From positions 51,254,656 to 51,318,655 of the forward strand of contig OW121743.1 in NCBI GenBank assembly GCA_933228675.1: a DNA stretch of 64,000 bases, given 5' to 3'. Within the stretch, counting starts at the first letter, position 1. Each line of letters starts with the position of its first letter. The notes beneath the pieces were generated by a model. That model searched no databases. It saw only the letters and a list, made by a program, of their open reading frames with translations, and was not told where the DNA came from. Shown here piece by piece: positions 12,830-23,251 of the stretch. This DNA comes from Stomorhina lunata. Taxonomy: Eukaryota; Arthropoda; Insecta; Diptera; Rhiniidae. The position numbers and the translations under genes are program-made.

Positions 12830-13480
12830 TACAGGGTACCAGCTGTACCCAGCGCTCGTTGCTGCTCCGCCAACTAAAATAAGTTTGAAGGAAAGTCTGA
12901 CACAAATATCCAATGAATTTTGAATCATTTAATTGATTTTGTCCGATCAACACATGATCAAATGCATAGTTTACGATTCAATTTATTTTGATTAGTAGCA
13001 CCATCTATAGGGAAATAATCGCACCAACTTAGAAATCCGTCAACTTTGCTAAAGATCATAGTATTATCAAATCCTCAGTTTACGATTTAAATAAGTTTAA
13101 CTAATTTTCAGTGGTGCCATCTGTAGGAAAGTTGTCATAAATATTTATAAACCTTCGTCGGCTCATGCGCCATAACTTTGCTAAAGATCATAGCATGATC
13201 AAATGCATAGTTTACGATTTAATTCATTATGAAACATTTTCAGCGGCGCCACCTGTCAGTAATTGGTCACACAAACTTAGAAACATTCGTCGGATTCTGA
13301 GCAACATTTTTGCTGAAGATTATACCATGATCAATTGGACATTTTACGATTTAATACATTTTGAGTAATTTCAGTGGCGCCACCTATTGGAAATTGCGCA
13401 TACCAAATTAGAAATCTTCTAAAGATCATAATATGATCAAATGCATAGTTTATTATTATATAAAGGGCATACAGACAGAC
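12830..13480 (+). repeat. about 131-bp tandem repeats with GTGGCGCCAC core
   Basis: Four to five diverged copies of a unit of about 131 bp. Each has the palindrome GGCGCC followed by ACCTG, then an AAACCTTCGTCGGC stretch and a GATCATAGCATGATCAAATG stretch. The array ends near TATAAAGGGCATACAGACAG and is followed by a TATATA run. The same array, with the same terminal motif, precedes the LINE fragment at 53990-54660. Confidence 0.8.
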
Positions 13481-13681
13481 AAACATTAATTTTTATATAT
13501 ATATATAGACAGATAGATATAGAAGATATGCATCAGACCCTACAGAAAATATTCTAATGAAATCTTATAAATTTGTTGGCAATTAATTTCCAACGTTGGC
13601 AACTCTGCTTTGAACTGTTCGTTTACATTAATATGGCAGCATTTTTTATAAACAAATGGTAACACCAAAAAATTTCATGCA

Positions 13682-13694
13682 TTTTTTGGCGGAA
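13682..13694 (+). promoter_or_regulatory. E2F-like site upstream of RfC4
   Basis: TTTTTTGGCGGAA contains TTTGGCGG, a full match to the E2F consensus TTTSSCGS. It lies 65 bp upstream of the RfC4 start codon. Replication-factor genes are well-known E2F targets, so the position makes sense. A single motif match is not proof of binding. Confidence 0.45.
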
Positions 13695-13758
13695 TAAACA
13701 ACAAACATTTTATATTAATTTCTTAAAATTTGTAATTTTTACTAATTAAATAAAAAAC

Positions 13759-14894
13759 ATGCCGGAAGTGGAATTGACTGTGGAAGAAATTAAAAGGCGT
13801 AATTTGCCATGGTTAGTAACAGTATGAAATAAACAACTATGTAATATATGTATCTAATTTAAATATAAAATTTCCAGGATAGAAAAATATCGACCATCTA
13901 AATTTGATGAAATTGTAGGGAACGAGGATACAGTAGCTCGTTTATCTGTCTTTGCCACCCAGGGAAATGCTCCCAACATAATAATAGCGGTAAGTAAATG
14001 ATACAAATAAAACAATGGAAATCTTTATAGACAATTGTCTATTATGTTGTTGCTTCGGCATAGGGCCCACCCGGTGTGGGTAAAACTACAACCATTCAGT
14101 GTTTGGCTAGGATACTACTTGGTGACAGCTACAAAGAAGCTGTTCTGGAATTAAACGCCTCAAATGAGCGTGGTATAGATGTAGTGCGTAATAAAATTAA
14201 AATGTTTGCCCAACAAAAGGTCACACTACCTCGCGGTCGTCATAAGATTGTTATACTAGATGAGGCTGACAGTATGACAGACGGTGCCCAGCAGGCCTTG
14301 AGACGTACTATGGAAATTTACAGTAATACCACACGTTTTGCTCTTGCCTGCAATACTAGTGAGAAAATTATAGAACCCATTCAATCGCGTTGTGCCATGT
14401 TACGTTTTACAAAACTATCTGATGCCCAGGTATTGGCGAAACTTATTGAAGTATGTCAACGTGAAAGTCTCGAATACGATGAAGAAGGTCTCGAAGCCAT
14501 AGTCTTTACAGCTCAAGGTGACATGAGACAAGGTTTAAATAATCTACAGTCTACAGCTCAAGGTTTTGGCAAGATTAATGGAGCGAATGTCTTCAAAGTA
14601 TGCGATGAACCTCATCCTATGCTTATACAGGATATGCTACAGCATTGTGCTCAAAATGATATACACAAAGCCTATAAGATCTTGGCGAAGTTATGGCGTT
14701 TTGGTTATGCTGCTGAGGATATTATTGGAAATATATTTCGTGTCTGTAAACGTTTAAATGTGGATGAGCATATGAAGCTGAATTTTATACGTGAAATTGG
14801 TGTGACGCACATGAAAGTTGTCGATGGTTTGAATTCCTTGCTGCAGTTAACTAGTCTACTAGCAAGACTATGTGAAATTGCAGATACTCATTGA
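13759..14894 (+). CDS. RfC4: replication factor C subunit (40-kDa, human RFC2 type), three exons
   Basis: Small ATPase subunit of the clamp loader that opens PCNA and places it on primed DNA during replication and repair in the nucleus. Coding exons are 13759-13811, 13878-13989 and 14064-14894. The introns are 66 and 74 bp, and the first splits a tryptophan codon (TG/G). The product is 331 residues, starts [10 protein letters not shown] and then closely follows Drosophila RfC4. AAA+ motifs are all present: Walker A GPPGVGKT at 56-63, Walker B IVILDEAD at 117-124, sensor-1 asparagine in LACNTSEK near 152, and the SRC arginine-finger motif at 163-165. The C-terminal collar domain is complete. 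An E2F-like site lies 65 bp upstream and AATAAA lies at 14937 and 14941. Confidence 0.97.
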
Positions 14895-15299
14895 ATATGT
14901 AGTAGTATGTTGATTTCTAGTTTTAAGTTCTTTTTAAATAAATAAAAATGTTTAATTTAATTTAGTGGAAGATTTTCCATACAAATTCCTACAATAAGCC
15001 TTTGATAATTTTATAATTCGTTTATGAATTAGTGGGATAGTATATATCAGGGGAGAGCTATAATAGTAAAGAGTTGGACAAATCATGATGATTATTAACA
15101 CAAAAGGGAAATTACCGATTAAATAAGAAAGGATTCTTAGGCTCTTGACATGATCAGTCCGGATCAATGGAAAATGTTGAGGAGCGTTAGTTAAATTCCG
15201 ATCGGAATGCTTTGAGTTGGCATATATATGCTAAATCTAAAAAATAAGTCGAAAAGGTAGCAATTAAATATTTTTGCCATGGAAACTACACATGTGCAT
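14895..15299. other. RfC4 3' flank
   Basis: Contains the RfC4 3' untranslated region with overlapping AATAAA signals at 14937-14946. Beyond about 14965 I see no gene or known repeat. Confidence 0.5.
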
Positions 15300-16090
15300 T
15301 TTTATACCCTTCACCACCATAGGTGGAAAGGGTATAATTTTGTGATGTATGCAACGCATAGACCCACCTTTTAGTATACCAATAGGCTTAGAATCACTTT
15401 CTGAGTCGATTTAGCGATGTCCGTACGTCCGTCTGGCTGGCTGGGCCCCCATGTAAACCTTTTAATCAAATTACAGGTCACAATTCTAAAGATAATTTGT
15501 TGACATTTGGCACAGATCATTTTTTTGATAATGAGACCATGGCTATTGAAATTCGTCGAAATCGGTATATTATTTATGGTACCTCCCATAGGTCCCACTT
15601 CCCGGAATTGGTATATTGACCACAAATATAATTTGATGAAATTTGGCACATATAATTTTTTTGATAATGGGACCATGGCTATTGAAATTCGTCAAAATCG
15701 GTCCATTATTTATAGGTCCCACTACCCGGAATTGATATATTGGTCACAAATATAAATATTTTTTCATGAAATTTAAAACAAATACTGCTTATGTAAACTA
15801 AAATCTAAAGATAATGAGAATTTAAAGTTTATTTTTTGCAAACATAATTTCTGTAACAACTGCCAAATTTCGAAAAATCGGTCCACATTTGACCCTAGCT
15901 CTAATATAAGTCCAAATCACGAAAACAGCTTGAATATATGTTTTGAGAAATTGTTTGTGTGATGGCAAAATTTGGCAAATATTTTTCATTATACAGGAAA
16001 AATACAGGAAAAATAACACCTTTGACCTTTGTGGTGAAGGGTATCGTATGGTCGGTCTTGACCGACTATAGCACTTTCTTACTTGTTTAG
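15300..16090 (+). repeat. dispersed fly repeat bounded by TATACCCTTCACCA / ACTTGTTT
   Basis: Begins TTTTTATACCCTTCACCACC and ends GACTATAGCACTTTCTTACT then TGTTT. Inside are two diverged direct copies of a stretch with GACCATGGCTATTGAAATTC (about 15530-15600 and 15660-15740). Related pieces occur at 9860-9930 and, reversed, at 18225-18430. The family's class cannot be settled from one copy. Open frames inside are not gene-like. Confidence 0.6.
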
Positions 16091-16379
16091 ATTAAAAAAA
16101 CTGAGCTACTGAGCCATGCCTATGGTGTTCACAATCTCGACATAAGTATTCAAATTATATATCTTTTTTTTTTTTTTAAAGAGTATATTAAGGAAATTGA
16201 TCTGATTGATCTGATGATCTGATCCACCATCTTTTTGATGGTGAATAAAGTGGCGGATAGCTGAATAATTATCATCATAATTTCGTTGTTATTTTTGTTC
16301 TTGGCACTCACTTTTAGCTTGGAAATAAATTGAAGTGATTGGATGCAAAATCAGATCATTGAGTGGACGAGTCATTAAA

Positions 16380-16870
16380 TCTACGTTTGTTGTGGTCAAA
16401 AACTATTTAAGTACTTCGAAGTGCTCCGAGCCCAAATGAATTTTGCTGGATTTAGCTTGTCTTTGAAAAACTCTCTAACAATGTCATATACATACATGTT
16501 TTGAAGCACTGCGATCACATTTTGAGCATTCCTTGTGACCAATTGGCGATTGCAAATCAAGCCTCTGCTCTCCAACATTGAGGGGATTTACAATTTTAAC
16601 ATTCATTCTTGATTCCACTTGGCTCCTAATTGTAAACCATATATTTTCGACTGGGTTGAGCATTGGTGAGTAGGAGCTCAGACGGACGAGTGTTGAAGAA
16701 TTAAAAAAAAAATTGTTTTAATCGACTATGACAGGGGGCATTATCACAAACTACAGTTGGTTGCCTAACTGTGACCCATTCGTTTGCGGTGTCAGCTGTG
16801 AAAGAGCCTCTACGTCTGTCCATTTTAATTACCCCTGACGTTGCAGTTGCACCTATTAATGAATATTAGG
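16380..16870 (-). pseudogene. Tc1-like transposase fragment (broken)
   Basis: The minus strand carries the C-terminal half of a DDE transposase: VCDNAPCHSRLKQ (second catalytic aspartate) followed by YSPMLNPVENIWFTIRSQVE (the third acidic residue in NPVEN). A poly-T tract and frame changes interrupt it, and the N-terminal DNA-binding part is missing. No terminal repeats were found. It is a dead copy. Confidence 0.65.
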
Positions 16871-16879
16871 CTCACGGGT

Positions 16880-17310
16880 TGTTGGAAGTGATTAAATACT
16901 CCGAAATCCAACTCGTTTATTAAATTTCGCATTTTTACTTGGAAATTTCTCTATTTAATTTCGATATTTTTCAATTTAATTTAGAAATTTCTCAATTTTA
17001 TTTGGATATTTTTTAATTTTGTTTGGAATTTTCTCAATATCAACCCAAAATTCTCAATTTCATTTGGTATTTTCTTAATTTTAACCGAAAATTATTAATT
17101 TCTTTTGGAATTCTCTCATTTTTAACCGAAAACTCTCAATTTCATTTGAAATTTTCTCATTTTCAAACGAAAATTCTCAATTTCATTTGGAACTTTCTTA
17201 AAAACAACCGAAAATTCTCAATTTCTTTTGGAATTATCTCAATTTTATTTGTAATATTCTCAATTTCATTTGTAATATTCTCAATTTCAACTAAAAATGG
17301 TGTAGTCCTG
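16880..17310. repeat. diverged 27-30-bp repeat (TCTCAATTTCATTTGGAA type)
   Basis: Irregular repeats of a TTCTCAATTTCATTTGGAAT-like unit. The reverse-complement family occurs at 40885-41120, and both blocks share one boundary sequence reading CTACACCATTTTT. The open frame at 17023-17364 follows the repeat and is not a gene. Confidence 0.7.
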
Positions 17311-17364
17311 ATGGAGCTTCATTGCCAAAAATCGAACGAATTTAATTCACTTCGAAAGTTTTAA

Positions 17365-18430
17365 GAAAGCACCAAAAGGTATTAAAGTTTAGTTTGTATT
17401 TTGGTGATATTTATTTGATATGTGAATTCAAAAACTTGAATTTATGATAAATTGCTTTACTTTTTAAACAAATCATGAAAGGGATAAAATAAATTATTAC
17501 ATTTTAAAAATTTATGCTTTAACAAAAAAGAATAATGAATCATTCAATCACAGCTCTGCTACAATTTAAAAGTAATTATTTTAAAAGCCCCTTTTCGTCA
17601 TTATAAATCAGAAAGCAATAAAAAACTTTTATATCCTACCACAGATTAAATCCTTTAGAATAAGTTTCTTCTGTAAGCTACTTATTGATAAACAATATTT
17701 TTAAAGTTATTTGTGTATACACATCCGTACCCGTGTATTGTTTAGCATATAATTTGGAATTTTTCATAATCCTCTAGAGATGAAATGGAGAAAGGGATGA
17801 ATGAAATAACAAGGCAGCAACTTGAGTAAGAAAAGCGAGACGGCAAAAAAACTAAAAAGTGTAACAAAACTTTAGAAAACCGGGTGAATTATGAGAGTTT
17901 TCAAAGATTTATGAATGACAAAAAACATTTTGTGTTTGTGTATTTTTTAAATCATCTTAAAACCAAATATAAAATCTACCCAAACCGCTAATAAATCTAA
18001 CTACTCACTTTTAGCAACCCCAGATTTACAAGCATTTATAGGTTGTGGTCAATAGAGAGTGGATGGTGATAATGATGTTATGAGTATTATTATTGTAAAG
18101 ATAAGTCGAGTTTTGGTCGGAAATCACTATGAATATCACATTATGCTGTATATTTATAAAAGTTTACTTTTTTACTTTATAAAAAACAAATGAAAAATGT
18201 TGAGAAAATAAGTAATAAAGGAAGAAAATAGTTATAGTCGTTCAAACCCTGCTATAGGATACCCCTCACCCCTAAGGTCAAATATTGACCGATTTTCAGC
18301 AAATTTGCAAGTGGTCAAATGTGAACCAATTGTCACCGAATTTTGTTCATTGATTAATACTCATCTGTGTAAAGTTTTATATAAAGAAATTTGTAATTTT
18401 CGAGATATTTAAGCCAAAGACTTTATAATA
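17365..18430. other. intergenic, fragment of the TATACCC repeat only
   Basis: A/T-rich sequence without coding signal. At 18225-18430 there is a diverged, inverted piece of the repeat seen at 15300-16090 (ATACCCCTCACCCCTAAGGT). Confidence 0.45.
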
Positions 18431-18640
18431 TTAAGATGTGGAACTTTCATGAAGTCCCATTAAAAAGAGTATACAATGATTTTACTTTAATTCGGAAACA
18501 ACTAATGGAGACGATTATTCAAAGAGAGAAAGCTAAGGCACATACACGTGCTCATGAAATGTATGTTTGTTTGTGCGTTGATGTGTTTTTCATTATTTTT
18601 TATCCACTTTAATTTCATATTCAACAGAAAAAAATGTATG
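18430..18640 (+). repeat. dispersed repeat shared with 47985-48140
   Basis: About 200 bp (CGGAAACAACTAATGGAGAC ... TTATCCACTTTAATTTCA) also present, diverged, at 47985-48140. Class unknown. The following open frame at 18634-18885 has no recognisable homology. Confidence 0.55.
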
Positions 18641-18899
18641 GAGTGAAATATATTTTTGTTATATTGTCTTTGATTAGACTACATTGGGGTTTTAAGCACG
18701 GAAGATGTCGAACGTTCTTACGCACAGTTGAGGGCTCTTTATCCGAAACAATTGGAAAAACTCACGATATTATTTTAACCGTTTGGAGAAAAGTAGGAGA
18801 GATTGTGAACTCAATAGGCATCCCACATGGCTTTGTGGCTTCAGTTTTGAATGATCACTTGGGCATAAGAAAGCATTCTGCATGATTGCTATCGTATTT

Positions 18900-19300
18900 G
18901 CTCACAATCAACAACAAACGCAACCGTTTGACAATTAGGGGAACCTAATCCCTAGAGGGCGCATCCCCGGGTGGCGGATAGGAGAATGCCTCCAATTCAT
19001 GGGTGGGGAACCAGCCACATAAATAGGTGCCATGGGCTTTTAGTCCGCAGTCGGGGGTAAACGTTAAACTGTGTTTCAACGGTGCCTGGCTACGACGTGA
19101 GCGACCTCGATTCCCCTATACTCGTGGGATCAAAATTTTAACAACCATCAAAAAAAAAAAAAACAAAAACAAGATTTACTCTGACGGGACATCTTTGGGA
19201 GACAGCATAAGGGCCAGACGGGACACACCAGAGAGTGACGACGTTGACGAACTGACTCTTGTTAGTGAAAAGTGATTTGACTCCGAACTGACGACGAAAT
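18900..19300 (+). mobile_element. probable 5' leader of a Loa-like LINE
   Basis: Locally G+C-rich sequence (AGAGGGCGCATCCCCGGGTG, CCACATAAATAGGTGCCATG, TACGACGTGAGCGACC) resembling untranslated leaders of I/Loa-clade LINEs. It is followed after 300-700 bp by reverse-transcriptase fragments of that clade. The assignment rests on style and context and is tentative. Confidence 0.35.
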
Positions 19301-19619
19301 CTTCTCACAAAAAGGACTATTTTAAAGACCTCTACAAATGATATTTTCCAGAAGGATTAAGAAATAGGGAAACATTGGACTAAGTCTATAATAGAGCTTA
19401 AAGAAGACATAAACTCAATAGGTAGATTTGGGGATAAGGGCCAGTGGTTGTGTACTGGATCTACACAACTATAGTTAGACCCGTTCCTATGTATGTTATG
19501 CAGAATGGTGGAACGTATGGTGCCTTTAAAAGCACTCCACAGTCCGATCTTGACTTTGTGCTGTTTCTAAGGCTGAATGAATTAGGTATGTTAAAGCTCA
19601 GACTGATTGTTGCTGTGGT

Positions 19620-19912
19620 AAGATGATGTGGTGATGTAACTTGTAGGTAGCCTGTTTTAGTTCTTAGGGCCGCATTTTGGCAGCATTGGATATCACTTAG
19701 CGACGTTGGCAACTACGGAGCAGCATAATTTGCTACTGACCGATAAATCACTTTATAGGAAGACATCAAGGTCTTTTTGTCCATTCCCCATCGCAATTTA
19801 TGCGCGACAGTTGTGACATGTGCCGACGAAGGCTGTCGAGTGTGACTCCCAGGACTTTCGGGTGGTTCACGGTAGGACGCCAAGTTGCAGACTTACTTTT
19901 GTCCAGGTGGTT
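19620..19912 (-). pseudogene. Loa-like reverse transcriptase C-terminal fragment
   Basis: The minus strand encodes QCCQNAALRTKTGYLQVTSP, the conserved post-RT block of Loa/Bilbo-type LINEs. Flanking sequence matches the same part of the copy at 32200-33090. Stops and deletions show that it is dead. Confidence 0.65.
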
Positions 19913-19929
19913 GTTGTTGTAATTGCGAT

Positions 19930-20720
19930 ATTATTGGTCCGCTGGTTTTAGCCTTGTGCGATCTGAGTAGTAATGGCTGTGGTGGTGCTGAGCATTTTGC
20001 GAAATCTATGCTGGTGGCGAGTTCTGGAAGTTGGCTGGTCAGCTGTTAGAGCCTCGAGTGTCTTCGCGATTGGAGACAGGAGAAATATCGGCCCAGACTG
20101 ATTGTCATCGGCACCGGTTCTGTAATTGTCTGAATATATAGATATTAGTGCGTTTTACAGGCATATATTTCTGCAGTAAAATTAGTAATACAATCAGGCA
20201 GAACTTTATGTCTTTACAAGGATATAGCGTCACATTTAAGCTGGTTAAGTAAGCTCTAATAAGACTCTGCTGGGTTCTTTATATCAACTGTAATAAACCC
20301 TACTTCATTTAGTGCCGATGAAGAAGCAAACTATCATCTTTTTAGAGTAATCAGGTCGCGAATTGAAGAAGAACCTGGTGTAACATGGAAGACTGTATAA
20401 GTCAAACATTTAGCTATGCCTAGAGATGCATATGCGTGTTGCCTGTCCACTGTATCCTATGCTCTGGGATAAGTGAGATAGGGACAACACGGAGTTTTGC
20501 AGGTTATAAATTATGCTGTGCTTTAAAGTCAGAGTCTTAAGTTTCTAAGTAGCTGGTTTCCAGTAATAAAAGTATCGATTGTACTGAGATAACGATTCAC
20601 ATTTTTTCATTGTGTTCACCTTAATTGAACAGTCATCCGCATGTGGGAAGACTTCGACACCTTGCGGTCCACATAGCAGGAAGTTTCTCATTATGAAGAA
20701 ATTAAAATTTCGTAGTGGCC
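19930..20720 (-). pseudogene. scrambled Loa-like LINE fragments
   Basis: 19930-20130 (minus) encodes part of the RT fingers (LLSPIAKTLEAL, then QHRFRKMLSTTTA). 20560-20720 (minus) matches the YADD-proximal part of the copy at 32830-32970. A sequence at 20310-20410 (AGAGTAATCAGGTCGCGAAT) recurs at 20890-20950. The order does not match an intact element, so this is a rearranged remnant. Confidence 0.5.
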
Positions 20721-20949
20721 TGTAAGATTACATCATTGAGAAGATAAGTGTTTTGCTTTAGTGTTTTGTTTAGAAATCCCGTCAAAGGTACACAGTGGTT
20801 TTGGTTTAAAAATGACATAAGGCAATCTTTTGTAATAAACTCGAGTTCTATAGTGTCAGATAGATATAAATCCCAATATTGGCTTCTTTACAGAGTAATC
20901 AGATCGCGAATTAAAGAAGAACTTAATGCAACATTGGAGACTGTATAGG

Positions 20950-21839
20950 ACCAAAATTCTTTTAAATTAAACTGATTTTAATTATAAGACAACTATTTAA
21001 TTTAAACAAATTTATAAAAGTTGCAAAAAATTCCAGAATAAAAATTGTTCTTAGATATTTGTAAGTTACCCTTTAATCAGTTCAAGCATTTGGCCACACA
21101 CTATATTTTTGGTTTAATTCAACAAAAGAAGATGAAAAAATATTTCAAACAATGGTTGACTGACGAAAGAGACTATGCGAAATTCAAATATGGGATTGGG
21201 ATGGTTATAAATTTACAACAATTAGGTTGAATTTCAATTTTCCATAAAAGCCACTTAAAAAATGAAAATTTCTAAATAATTGACGTCGAACGGAGAAATT
21301 GTCATGGATGGGGTGGGGGAGGGTGTGAGAATTGATACTTACGGTGGGGGGATGCGGTTAGTTTAAATTGAAATATAAAATTTGGTTATACAAAAAAAAA
21401 AAACGTAATAAATTCATAAATCATTTAATTTTTCAGTTGTCTTCTTTTTTTTTGGTTAAATTAAAATGATTTTTTTGTGGATTTAATACCAACATTGCAG
21501 TTTTTCTGCTTGATTGCATTCAAATGAAATCGATCTCGTTGTTAAGTCAAAGAGTTGCGATGAATTTTGCAGATTTTTGCAAAAAAAAAAAAACAATAAA
21601 AAAGTTTTCAATGAAAATCTACATGAAATCAAAATGAATAATACGAACGGAATTATTGAGTATTTATGTACTTACTTTTTATTTTTGTTATCTTATAGAT
21701 AATGCTACTATTAAATAGGCCGTAATTTTAGTTAATTGTAGTTTATTGGCTAAAGTATTAAAACGTGTAAAAATACATACAAAAATATATTACATTCTTC
21801 AATACTATTTTTATGGTACGAATTGTCTTCTCAGTTTAG
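20950..21839. other. intergenic, no feature seen
   Basis: A/T-rich, with short open frames that have no recognisable similarity. I cannot support a gene or element here. Confidence 0.35.
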
Positions 21840-22215
21840 GCGATCACCTGTTTAACGTTCTCGTTTGAAAATAATCCACCGCGAAGTGACCGTCAAACGA
21901 AGTGCTGTGCACTTTACGGAATCCATGATGGTGGCGAGCTCCTGGTAGTTTGCTAGTCGGCTAGGGAAGGAGTAGAGCCTCTAATATTTTCGTGGCTGGT
22001 AACAGGAGGGATATCGGTCTGTACTATGATGCCTCTTTTGCATCTTTCCCAGGTTTTAAAAATGTGATAACTCTATCCACTTTCCGAACATTGGGTATAA
22101 TGAGGCTAATCATAGACAGATTATGGACACCTGTCAAAAACTCGACTTCTCACTCGCCTAGGTATTTTAACATCAGCATGGAAATTCCATCAGGGCCAAT
22201 AATCTTAGAGGCTTA
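21840..22215 (-). pseudogene. Loa-like reverse transcriptase N-terminal fragment
   Basis: The minus strand encodes KIIGPDGISMLMLKYLGE, then LSMISLIIPNVRKVDRV and FLKPGKDAKEAS, which are early RT motifs. It contains an in-frame stop. The same region of a related copy runs off the window at 63800-64000 on the plus strand. Confidence 0.65.
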
Positions 22216-22339
22216 ACTGTATGGTACAAGACTGTTTTTACAACCAAATTTAAAGTTAGCAAATCAACGTTTCTTTGCTGTTTCTGATGGAGGGATTGGG
22301 AACATGACTAACACAGCACATACATTCGATTAAATAAGA

Positions 22340-22725
22340 GGACCTCACAAGAAACTGTAAGATTGTGCACTGTAGCAAAAATTTTAGAATCTCTACTGTT
22401 AACGACCTGAAGGAACATTTCCCTCTCGCAGAACATCAGCATGGCTTCAAGGAATACTATAGTAACACAACTAAAAAAATTACTCAATACCTGGCCACCA
22501 TAGCAGACGTTTTTTTAGGAGCGCATATTAAAGCTATCTTCTTCAAAGACTTTAGTATCACTTTTTACTTCTTGGACCAAGGAAGTAAATTTGTCGAAGG
22601 TATATAGACGTACAAAACCCGGTGCAAAACCAAAAATTTCTAGGGGTAGTTTTCGACAGCCTCCTTCACTTTTCATCGCACGCCACCTATATCAACCAAA
22701 AGGTAAACTCCCGAAATAAGGTCCT
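22340..22725 (+). pseudogene. Loa-like reverse transcriptase, part upstream of the BEL insertion
   Basis: Encodes HFPLAEHQHGFKEYYSNTT (RT palm-entry motif). After an internal deletion it continues with NQKFLGVVFDSLLHFSSHA. The reading continues across the BEL insertion at 31275 (LKALAGTLWGMGKK), so both pieces are one disrupted LINE. Confidence 0.75.
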
Positions 22726-23180
22726 TGTTAGGTTAAGCGGAACGAAAAATTAAGAAGACTCGATTGATTCTCTAGAGTATTGCAACTAATCTTTATTTAC
22801 AAAAACTTAGCCTAAGGTAAACTAAACTAAAATACTTATTATCTAAATTTATCTAACAACACATGTGGCAAGCATGTGTTGCTTCAATACTTATGTAAAT
22901 ACCCAAAATAGCTTATCTTTACACACACCACTCTTGTGTGGAAAATTACAATTAAATAGAAACGATCCTTTAATCATTTAAATATGCAGGAATACACAAC
23001 TGCAACAGTAGGTAAAAATATTTACTGATAATACTATTTCAGGTATAAATACACTTTCTAAATGTAGGTTTCAGTGTACAGCATGGTCAATCTTAAAAAT
23101 ATAGATTTTAATACCAAATATTGAATTATTTACTTAAATAGAATATTATAAACTAAGTACAGTTTAAACAAAACTGAACA
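22726..23180 (-). repeat. 3' LTR of the BEL/Pao element
   Basis: 455 bp, TG...CA ends, apparently identical to the copy at 30820-31274. The left flank is GTCCT. Confidence 0.95.
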
Positions 23181-23251
23181 TTCTGCCGGCCTTGAAAGAT
23201 CCTAGTCTTTCAAAACAAAACACAGAATCAAATTACTTACTTATCACTACC

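Noticed and set aside
16206..16255. CTGATGA next to a hairpin near 16220, as another hammerhead
   Set aside because: No GAAA after the stem and no matching cleavage site or stem I.
18634..18885. 83-codon plus-strand open frame
   Set aside because: It begins in a dispersed repeat and contains no identifiable domain.
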